DNA of 64,000 nt from Anaeramoeba flamelloides (lineage: Eukaryota; Metamonada; Anaeramoebidae). A program made the translations under genes and the position numbers. Under the pieces are notes generated by a model. The model saw nothing but the letters and a program-made list of their open reading frames with translations. It was not told the DNA's origin and searched no databases. Location of the stretch: the NCBI GenBank assembly GCA_027625915.1, contig JANTQA010000060.1, positions 6,696,001 to 6,760,000 on the forward strand, given 5' to 3'. Below are positions 55,912-64,000 of the stretch, in pieces; position 1 is the stretch's first letter, and the number at the start of each line of letters is the position of its first letter.

Positions 55912-56835
55912 TTATTTTTCCTTTGCTTTCCAAATTTTTATTTCCTTGATGGAAGGGGACTTGATTGAAGTGTACCCACAGCCTTTTAAAAACTGACAAA
56001 GGGGGTCTATAATTGAAATTGGCTCTTGAACAGTAATGAGCGTCCCACAATGAGACAAATTGATGAAAGAAGAATAGCCAGTTTCAATTAAGGAATTGAT
56101 TTCAAGAGATTGCTCGTAATTGATGGAAAGCCCGCCAGCATAATTTAAACACTGTATTTCCAATGAAGAGATCTTTTTTTCCAAATTTAGTCTTGAAGAA
56201 CAAAACTCAAAGCACTTATGAAGTGCAATAGGGTTTAATTGTGAAATTTTTTTTTCAATTTTTGAGCACGTAGATTTGTTCTTTTCGATCCATTCGCTGG
56301 GCAGATACCTTTCAACAATTTTGCCAGCCTGCCAGGCACCAAAAAAGCCCCACTTGATCGAAGTCTCGAGAACTTTATTTGTAGACCATTCAAACCAGTT
56401 ACATGCCTCAAGAGATCCACCAATGAAGACCATGCCTCTGAATTTATTTGAATGAGACAAGGCATAATTTAAAAAAAGATAGGTCCCCAACCAGCCACAA
56501 GAAATTGAAACAAACTCTTCAATGCCGAGCGTGTTCACAACAGTGTCTACTTCGCTCGTTAGATTGTCAATCGAAAAAATCTTTTTCTCTTTATCAATGT
56601 CCTTGCTATTTTCGTTGTGACCTGGTGCGTCAATACAAACAATTGCAAACTTGGAGGCGAGATATTCTTTGAAAAGTGGGTGATCAAGCAGTGTGCCAAA
56701 GCACAATTCGCTGTTTAAAAATTCTGCATGATAAAACAGTAAAACTGGACCTGTGCTTGGATCGCCACTATACGTAATATGTATTGTGGAAAGTTTTCCT
56801 TCGATTTGTGTTGTTTGATATATTTTTTCGCTCAT
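55912..56835 (-). CDS. NDRG-family alpha/beta-hydrolase fold protein
   Basis: Single-exon, 307 aa. Resembles N-myc downstream-regulated (NDRG) proteins: PVLLFYHAEFLN (NDRG TYHDIGLN), VCIDAPGHNEN (VHVDAPGMEE), GGSLEACNWFEWSTNKV (INIDPNAKGWMDWAAHKL) and QFLKGCGY near the end (YFLQGMGY). The nucleophile elbow reads SCGWLG (112-117) with Trp where a catalytic Ser would be. NDRG proteins likewise lack the Ser, so a non-enzymatic role in stress or trafficking is expected from the family. The product lacks the charged insert seen in most neighbours. Start ATG at 56835 gives MSEKIYQTTQIEG directly before the first strand. Stop TAA. Confidence 0.82.
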   Translation of the reverse strand: MSEKIYQTTQIEGKLSTIHITYSGDPSTGPVLLFYHAEFLNSELCFGTLLDHPLFKEYLASKFAIVCIDAPGHNENSKDIDKEKKIFSIDNLTSEVDTVVNTLGIEEFVSISCGWLGTYLFLNYALSHSNKFRGMVFIGGSLEACNWFEWSTNKVLETSIKWGFFGAWQAGKIVERYLPSEWIEKNKSTCSKIEKKISQLNPIALHKCFEFCSSRLNLEKKISSLEIQCLNYAGGLSINYEQSLEINSLIETGYSSFINLSHCGTLITVQEPISIIDPLCQFLKGCGYTSIKSPSIKEIKIWKAKEK

Positions 56836-57178
56836 ATATAATGAAAATTTGGAAGATTAAAAAAAAATGATCTTTGTTGTGATTGGAATTTTTTTCAAGA
56901 TCAACTTTCCGAAATGGTTTTTACAATAAAAGATATTTATTTTTCCAAAGAAATTGTATTTTTTTATCAATAGTTTCAATGAATTTGCTTCTTAAAGATT
57001 AATTTTTGATTTGTCATGAAAAAAAAAAGTAAAAGGTAAAGTTACTGAAAAATGGGTAACAATAAAAATTTGAATAATATTTTCAAAATTGTTTCCTTTA
57101 AGTTTATCAATAGTATGAAGGTTTTTTCTGAAAAACTTTCTGTCTAACTTTTTGAAACAAATCTCCTGTTTTGCTTAA

Positions 57179-57346
57179 GGGACAGTCTCTATTATTTTTT
57201 TTAACCAATTTCTAAATAAGGATTACTTTTCTTGAAATTTGTTTAATATCGAAAATAAACAGTGTTTTTCAAATCGAAGAAATTGACAAAAAATTTTCTC
57301 AATCTCTATTAAATTGAGTTAAAACAATTTAATAGAGGACAGTCCC
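57179..57346. mobile_element. 168-bp MITE with TTAA target duplication
   Basis: TTAA flanks at 57175-78 and 57347-50. The inverted ends are GGGACAGTCTCTATTA and TAATAGAGGACAGTCCC. The TTAA duplication and terminal GGG/CCC suggest a piggyBac-type non-autonomous element (inference). No ORF. Only copy seen here. Confidence 0.75.
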
Positions 57347-58279
57347 TTAAAATCGATATTTGAATATAAAAAGGAAATTAATTTTCACTTGATATTCCGA
57401 ATTTTCCTTTTTATGTTCTCAATAATTTTAAAAACAAATATATTTTTAAGTTCTCTATTTATTTAAGTGGACCTTTTTTAGAAATATTTATTGGATATAT
57501 TGGAGGAAATAAGAATTCTAAATGAAATAATTATTGAAGAATTATATAAATGAAAATTAATTTATATTGTATGTTATTTAAAATTCAAGTATTCAATGAC
57601 AATTATTGTTAGAAAATTGCAGTTTGAAAAGCAACTCAAGAGATAAATCTACAACTTCGTGATAATTTTTCCCAGACATAAAAAAAAGGTACCAAAAAAA
57701 AATTGATAAAAAAAATAAAAAATTTGGAAATATAATTTTACATTTTTTACATCAATTTCAACTGATCACTAATAACACTTATACCAAATTTATTTAAAAA
57801 TTCATAGTATGATTTATAGAGTGAGATTTTTTTTGTTTTATTATAAATTTATTTGAAAAATATTAAAAATACAAAAAAGAAAATGATTATATTTATATTT
57901 GCCTTTACACTCAGTACAATTGTTTAATATTTGAATACAAATAAATTTAACTTTGGTAAGGGGTTTTAAATAATTATTGACATTCTATCAGTCTAATACA
58001 TCATAGACCTAATCCCATCGAATAAAAAAACAATTAAAAATGCTTACAAACATTTTTTATAAGAAATATGAACTCAGAGTGAAACTAGACACTGGCCTTT
58101 TTTACCACACTCACAAGTTGAAAAAATATGAAACGTTTTCATTTTTTTTTTCAACATAAACAAAAAAAAACTTATTCACATACCACAACTTTTTTTTGAA
58201 AAAAATATTTGTTTAAGGGCCGAGTTATTACAGTCAAAAAGAATTTTTTGAAATTGATTAAAAAAAGAATTTTGGAATT

Positions 58280-58700
58280 TTAATGAGTGCCAAATACCAA
58301 TTAAAAACTAACCAAGCATGTGAAGTGTTATCGATCTCCAAAAATCAACAATCAAAAACTAGGATATTTTTTAAAAAAAGAGTCAAACCTTGACCAAACA
58401 ATTTCCAATTCGAATGGTTAGAATATATAATTTTGAAAACATCTCTGTTAGTTTGGAAGTGTCGCTTATAGACACTTTTTGAGTTCTCGAAGATTTTTTT
58501 TTTTGAATTTTTCTCATTTCTCAAATGAGTTATTTCGAAAAGAATCTTGCAAAATCCTTACTTTATTATATATAGAGAATTACAATATAACCATTATTAG
58601 ATTTAATTGAATTAAATTGATTGTAGACTTTAAGAAAACAATTTATTTTAAATTTGAAGAAATTTAACACTTGGGAAATTTAAAAAAACAAAAAAAAAAA
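58280..58700 (+). repeat. Family C interspersed repeat, old partial copy
   Basis: TACCAATTAAAAACTAACCA, AAGTGTCGCTTATAGACAC and TCTCAAATGAGTTATTTC follow the order seen in 47760-48400 at lower identity. Confidence 0.55.
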
Positions 58701-58904
58701 ATGATTTTTATGAATAGATATAAGATGGTCTTGTGATAACTCCAAGAATCATTATTGATATCTTTTCCACAACGTATATCACATAAATTCTACAATAATT
58801 ACCAAATAGTTAAATATATTGTTTGTTGTTACTGATTTTTTCTAGTTTTAAAATTTAATAAAAGAAAAAAAAAAAATATTATTTTAGAATAAAAAATCAT
58901 TCTA

Positions 58905-59420
58905 AAAATTTGGACACACCCAAAATCAAAAACATGAAAAAAACTCAATCAATTATATTTTTCAAAATTTAATATAAACACACATTTAACTTACATAGTA
59001 TTAATAGTTTTATAAGTAATCATTTCGATCCAAATAAAAAAAAAAAAATATAAAACGAAAAAAAAAAAAATGATGTGTCCAAAATAATGAAAGGAGCTGA
59101 ACAAAAAATTGTATTGATAAATTTGTTGAAATTTCACCCACAATTGTTGATCGGTCAATTGATAAGATACCAGTGGAGTAATTTTATTTGATTTTTTTTA
59201 TTTAACAAACTAAACACTCACTGTCTCTTAACCATCAAAAAAAAATTCCAGATCTAAAAGAACAGATTACATAACTGGAAAAAAGGAAACATATACAAAA
59301 AAAAAAAAAAGACAAAAAATGAAAATAGTTTGTAAAATCAAATTATTCCCAAATTGAATCCTCAGTATATTATTGCTATTCTTTCAACTGTTTAGACTCT
59401 AGACATTTTTTTAGAATTTA
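58905..59420 (+). repeat. Family D interspersed repeat, copy 2
   Basis: Collinear with 32205-32720, including the internal TTTGGACACACCC / GATGTGTCCAAA-bounded segment and the downstream ATTCTTTCAACTGTTTAGA. Confidence 0.65.
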
Positions 59421-60123
59421 TTATATTTTTGTATTTACACATTTCAACTATATTTTACAATTGTTTATCACTTTATTATAATTAAACTATAATCTTAGAA
59501 TTCTCTATATATTTTATATCAGATTTGTATTTTTTTATATTTAATAAATTTTAGATTTTATAAATGAAAAACTTATTCAAGATCAATTTTTATTATGACT
59601 TATCTATCCTTTCAAATTTATTTTTGATAAAAATGTTCTCAATATGTCAACAATCTTTAGTAATCAAATCATTACATAACAAAAAATTACGTTATAAATC
59701 TCTCAAAGGGTTTGGACATTTAAATTGTAAAATAATTGAATCTTAACCTTTTTATAATATTGAAATGCTATTATGTAATATTATATATCTATTGTTTTAG
59801 GAAATAAAATATAATACATAAAACATTAATAAATTTAAACATAGGCTGAAATATTGAAAATGACAAGAATCTAAAAATAGAACATAATTATTATAATAAT
59901 ATTTTTAAATATATGTGCGATTTCCGTTGTGATAGAACCAGAAATATATCAAACATATTAAGTGATGTAGATCTGAAAAATATTGCATTAATTTTAATAT
60001 TTTTGAATATTTGAACTAGAGAAAAATATATGTGCTTATTGTTTTGATTTGGAAACAATCTCCTTGTTATAATCTAAGTTTGGTCTGGAAGAAAGAAAAA
60101 AATGAGATTGTTCGAAGTGACAT

Positions 60124-60167
60124 AAGATGATATTAACCTTCGTTCTTCAACTCCTTAATATCATCTT
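60124..60167. repeat. Short perfect hairpin
   Basis: AAGATGATATTAA (about 60126-60138) and TTAATATCATCTT (about 60153-60165) are exact inverted copies around a 14-nt loop. It could be a Rho-independent-like hairpin, an RNA structure or a MITE core; nothing else supports a role. Confidence 0.5.
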
Positions 60168-61015
60168 GGCACAAGAACAATATTATAATTTTGAGTCTGG
60201 ACTAAAAACTAAAACTTGAAATTATAAAAGGTGATTGTTGAAAAAATTATACAATATGAGATACTATTTATTTTTTTAACTCGGGATCTAACAACAAAGA
60301 AACAAAGAAACAAAAAAAAAAAAACAAACAAATTTAAACAAACAAAAAACTAATTTGTTATTTTTTAATAGTACTTTGAAGAACTTACTCTTAAAGAGAT
60401 ACCATTCTCCCAATGTAGTTAGCGAAAAAAATAAAGTTCAATTTTAAAATTTCATAATTTGATTCAATATTTTTAAAATTTCCGAAAAGAGTAAGTAGAT
60501 CCACTAATTTTCCACTGAACCTCTATTTTCTCTTTTATTTAGTGTTTGCCAGCCAATCCTCGAAAACAATCCAACAAAATCAACTCTCAGATTCCATATT
60601 GTGACTGTTCTCCACAATGACTAATTTTGAACCATTCCTCTAAAAATTCAAAACTTTACGTAGCAAAAAAAAAATGTTTTATTTTTTTTATTTTTTTCTT
60701 AAATTTATTATTTTTTTTTTCTCTTTTTTTTCTTTTCCTTCATGTCTTTCCCATAGTGTTTTTCCTCAAAAATATTCTTCTTTTTTTTTTTTTCGATAGA
60801 AAACTGGGAAAAATAGTTCCCAGAGAAAACAAAAATATGGAAGAATAATTCAAGAAACCCTTAAAAATAAGATCCAAGATTGAGATTTAAAATCAAAAAA
60901 AAAGAAAATTTTATTTTTGTAAAGTAACGAAAAAATTTAAAGAAGATTTTTCATCATTGAATAAACATAATTTATTGTAATATATATTATTAAAAAAAAA
61001 AACCAAACAACAATC

Positions 61016-61692
61016 TTAGGCACCATATCCCGCAAGCTTAGAAATAACACCAATGAACCCACCAAACACACAACCCCAAACAATTAGCCAGCCTAAATGC
61101 TCACGAATAACATCTTCCATTAATTTTTTCACGATAGGAGGGGTTAATTCTTTTAATTTTTCAGTCATTAATTTGTCGATTTCCTTTCGAACCTTTCTAA
61201 TTTTGATAAATTTCTTTGGATCAAAGGCACTTAATAATAAAGGGGCAAAGTCCTTTGCAGCGTTCACAATAAATGGTAAAATTAAGGGCTTTAATTTTGA
61301 AGGTTCGATTCCCATCATAACCAAAACTAGCCCTTCTGGCTTGTTTTTCAAATCGTCTAATTTTTGATCAATAATTTTTTCGACTTTAGGTGATTCTAAA
61401 ATGTTTTTTAATTTCTCTTCAATGTTTAAATCGCTGCTAGTCATGATATCATTAAATTTTTTTGAAATATATTTTTTTAAATAATCTTCATCAAAAAAAG
61501 TTTGCATAATCGTATTCTTGACAGTTTCTCTGATTGCTTTAAATCGGTGAGGAATGATTGCAGATCCTGGCAAATAATATTTGCCATATCCAATTTTATC
61601 AAATAACATTTTTACGGCAAGCCAATTGGTAATACCACCAGCAAAACCAAATAACCCAAATGCTAGCAAATATTCTCCAGTTTTTTGTTGGC
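61016..61692 (-). CDS. DUF445-family membrane protein, 3' exon (5' exon not located)
   Basis: The exon runs from acceptor AAAAG|GC (exon base 61692) to TAA at 61018-61016, giving about 225 residues. The hallmark AFGLFGFAGGITNWLAVKML (membrane helix plus TNWLAVKMLF) and SAIIPHRFKAIRETVKNTI define DUF445. An amphipathic helical middle and a C-terminal membrane helix (LGWLIVWGCVFGGFIGVISK) follow. Function unknown; bacterial relatives are membrane proteins of the YheB type. The frame is open to the acceptor without a Met, so at least one short 5' exon is missing. A candidate ends at a GTGAGA donor (exon end about 62448) preceded by IFIIFIITG in the right phase, but no Met was found for it. Confidence 0.85.
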
Positions 61693-61869
61693 CTTTTTAA
61701 AATAAGTTTTTTTGAAATAAAATAAATTATTAAAATTATTATATTTTTCAGAAAGAATTGAAAATTAAATAAAGTTTAAATGCAAAGAAAATTTTAATTG
61801 ATGAGATTTAGTTTTACAGAGCACAAATTTGCAAAAAAAATAATCATTTTTTTAAATTTTTTTATTATT

Positions 61870-62402
61870 TAACGGAGGAGTTGTTAGTTCCTCTTTTTTG
61901 CTGTTAGGTTTTTTTTAATTTTTGAAATTAACAGAAAATTTTATTTAATTTTCGGTTTATTTCTCGAATTAAAAAAAAAGCAATGTTAGCTTTTCCAGAA
62001 TTTAAAAGAATTGAGTAAAATCAAAGTTTTTGCTCCATTATTTTGAATTCTGGAAAATTGCCATTAGTTTTTCTTGAGTTTTATGTTTATTTGGAAAGTG
62101 TTCTAGGTTTTTTTTACTTTTTGAAATAAACATAAAATTGTAATAAATTTTCGGTTTATTACAAAAAGTAAAAAAAACCTAACGAAAATCAATAGATTTT
62201 CGAAATAAAATAGAAAACCTCAAAAAAACCTAGAACACTTCACAAATAAAATAGAAAACCTCAAAAAAACCTAGAACACTTGACAGAATAAAACAGAAAA
62301 CCTCAAGAAAACTGCAGTTAGTTTTTTTTTTAATTTTAGAAATTAAAAGTAACCTATGTACTCCACGACACTTGACGACACTTCCCGAATTCCAAAAATT
62401 TT
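61870..62402 (+). mobile_element. Family F hairpin-module element
   Basis: Left terminus GTTCCTCTTTTTTGCTGTTAG, right terminus TCCACGACACTTGACGACAC. Modules in order: an AAATTAACAGAAAATTTT / TTTTCGGTTTATTTCTCG hairpin, a TTCCAGAATTTAAAAG / TTTTGAATTCTGGAAAA hairpin, an AGAAAACCTCAAAAAAACC unit repeated in tandem (about 62200-62310) and part of its inverse (TTGGAAAGTGTTCTAGG). Same components as 36010-36682 in the opposite orientation and a different number. Confidence 0.7.
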
Positions 62403-62874
62403 ATTTAGAAATTTGATTAAAGGCACAAAAATAAGTTGATTTCTCACCAGTGATAATAAATATGATGAATATTTTTTTCTAATAAAATCAATAATATTAT
62501 TATTTTTTAATATATTCAATAGATTAATTTTTTTTAATTCAGATATCCGGATTTTATGATTATTTTCATATACTGAGCAATTCCAGAGAAAAAGATCAAT
62601 TTTTTAATTTTTATTTGTATTACAAAATGGAAAATTGTAATTCCTTATTTCGAAATTTAAGGTTGTAATATTTTTTTTGTAATTTTGTAGGATTGTTTTA
62701 TAAAGATTTTTCAAGTAACAAAAGATATAAATTTAAATAATAACTAGAAAAATAAATATATTTTTAATCTTATTCCTTCTAAGATGAAATGGTAAGAAAG
62801 AAATTTTGTTATTTAAAAAAAATACGTGTAACGAAGATTTTGAAAGAGTTTATTTCCTAAAAATAAATTCTGAT

Positions 62875-63000
62875 TGCAGGGATCAGTACTTTCACGGCAA
62901 CAGGACAAAATTTTAAAATACGTTATTGGTGATATTCTCTACTTAAAGATTTTGTCAATGATATGTGAAGTGCCAAAAAATTCTAATCTACTAAGAAAAA
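62875..63000 (-). repeat. Family H interspersed repeat, copy 3
   Basis: Reverse complement carries TTAGTAGATTAGAATTTTTT, AGTAGAGAATATCACCAATA and GTACTGATCCCT, aligning closely with 18437-18550. Confidence 0.65.
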
Positions 63001-63849
63001 ACCCAGAAAAGAATATTTTTTTTCAGTGAGATCAAATTTTTTTTCCATTTTTTTAAAAAAGAAAAACTTTTAAATTAATATTTATTACAAAAAAGACTAT
63101 TTATGGTGTAGTAGTGATGGGAATAGGCATAGAAGCAGAGTAAAAACTTTTTATATTATACAAAATTAAACCAATTTAATAATTTTCTTTTTATGAGATA
63201 ATTCTTTTGGACAAACAAAAACATTGATTTATTCAATTGATTGGAAAACATTGGTATTATTTTAATACGGATATTTATAAACATTAAAGTTCCCAAATAT
63301 TTATAAAAGATTTCAGAATAAACTGTGATTTATTTTAATATGAGATTGGATTTTTTCAAATGAAATTTTCTTCAAGATATTTGGAAATTAGGTAATTTTA
63401 TCTCGAAAAATTCATAATCAATTTTTTTATTCCAAATGTGATTTGAATTGTTATAATGATTTATGTTAGAATAAGATCAAACAATTTGTTAAAAAAAGTT
63501 AAGTGTTGAAAATTTTTTTAGCATTTTTTTTTTTAATATTTTTTGGAATTTATAATTTTTTTTTAATATTTTGAAAACGTGAGAATTACTTTTCTAGAAA
63601 CTTGAAAGAATAAAAATTTTTGCTGAATAGATGGATATTTCATTGATAAATTTTGATAAGCTACTATCAAATTTATATTTTTTTCGAGCCTGTGCTTCGA
63701 TTAATTTTATTTGTTGAGATTTGAATTGAAATATTATTAATTAAAAACACGATTTGCAAAATAAATTTTTTTTTTTAAAAAGCAATGCTTTCCGTAATAA
63801 AACTAAAAATATGAAAAAACTAGAAGAAAACGGAAAAAGGAACCTCGAA

Positions 63850-63962
63850 AAAATCAAGAAAATTTTGACTTTTACATCATTGTAAAAGAAGATACAGATG
63901 AATCACTGAGAAAAATGAACATAAAAGAAATCCATGACATCACTATAGATTACTCTTTTTGA
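63850..63962 (+). other. Possible exon fragment at the window edge
   Basis: An open frame reads NQENFDFYIIVKEDTDESLR then KMNIKEIHDITIDYSF and a TGA. Its codon choice and G+C look exonic, unlike the flanks. A preceding AG could be an acceptor. A second ORF from the ATG at 63811 overlaps it. I do not recognise the protein, and TGA would differ from the TAA used elsewhere. Confidence 0.25.
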
Positions 63963-64000
63963 CCAATATAACTCAACACGCTATTAGGAAAAAGGAACTC

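Larger units (their letters stand above)
56836..61015. other. Intergenic region with MITE and family C/D repeats
   Basis: No confident exon. Contains the TTAA-flanked MITE (57179-57346), family C (58280-58700), family D (58905-59420) and a 13-bp-arm hairpin (60124-60167). Around 60484-60612 both strands have short coding-like frames (minus strand RTVTIWNLRVDFVGLFSR) that I could not connect to a gene. Confidence 0.5.
61693..64000. other. Region upstream of the DUF445 exon, with family F and H repeats
   Basis: Probably includes the first intron and 5' exon of the DUF445 gene, which I could not fix. Contains family F (61870-62402), family H (62875-63000) and a coding-like islet near the right edge (63850-63962). 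The remainder is A/T-rich. Confidence 0.45.

Noticed and set aside
61053-61367. 104-residue + ORF
   Set aside because: Antisense shadow of the DUF445 exon, whose own frame has the TNWLAVKMLF signature.
1-64000. LTR retrotransposons, endogenous viruses, Polintons, CRISPR arrays
   Set aside because: No reverse transcriptase, integrase, capsid or polymerase motifs, no long direct terminal repeats and no regularly spaced repeats were seen.

Overview
This window looks like nuclear DNA of a very AT-rich protist. Genes are widely spaced. About half contain GT-AG introns (29 of them very short exons or up to 4 kb introns). Coding exons are clearly richer in G+C than the surroundings. Many proteins carry inserted Lys/Glu/Gln/Asn-rich stretches inside otherwise conserved domains. 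All ten protein genes whose end is visible stop with TAA. The insert style (KEKEKE runs inside RNA helicase, BTB, PIG-U and DTW proteins), the AT content and the eukaryotic gene set fit a free-living amoeboid protist such as Anaeramoeba (Metamonada). The species is inference, not something read directly from the sequence.

Layout, left to right. 1-1673 (+): 3' part of a DDX23/Prp28 spliceosomal DEAD-box helicase, cut by the window edge. 5478-5548 (-): tRNA-Gln(UUG). 7269-10415 (+): two-exon RBBP6/Mpe1 homologue (DWNN + RING, no zinc knuckle). 15150-16163 (+): two-exon DTWD1-type tRNA-uridine aminocarboxypropyltransferase. 18930-21910 (+): six-exon PP2A/PP4/PP6-family phosphatase homologue lacking two metal ligands. 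24970-25836 (+): BTB/POZ protein split by a charged insert. 28259-29770 (+): PIG-U, a GPI-transamidase subunit. 33763-40419 (-): RapGAP-domain protein in six exons with a 4-kb intron. 43567-49626 (-): DHA1-like MFS transporter in three exons, one only 29 nt. 55912-56835 (-): NDRG-like alpha/beta-hydrolase fold protein. 61016-61692 (-): last exon of a DUF445 membrane protein. The genes are unrelated housekeeping and signalling functions; I see no operon-like or biosynthetic cluster.

The space between and inside genes is full of small non-autonomous elements with no coding capacity: 195-bp palindromic TA-flanked MITEs (family A), a 547-bp TIR element (B) caught inserted at TA within a longer repeat (C), a 168-bp TTAA-flanked MITE, a 1.47-kb element made almost wholly of two 620-bp inverted arms, a family (F) built from variable numbers of hairpin modules, and a tRNA-derived SINE with a target-site duplication. 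I recognised no LTR, retroviral, Polinton or viral gene.

The most interesting items are the predicted pseudophosphatase (three active-site substitutions plus loss of the C-terminal Leu), the hairpin-module repeat family, the giant palindrome, a perfect 63-bp inverted repeat directly upstream of PIG-U, and an RBBP6 homologue without its zinc knuckle.
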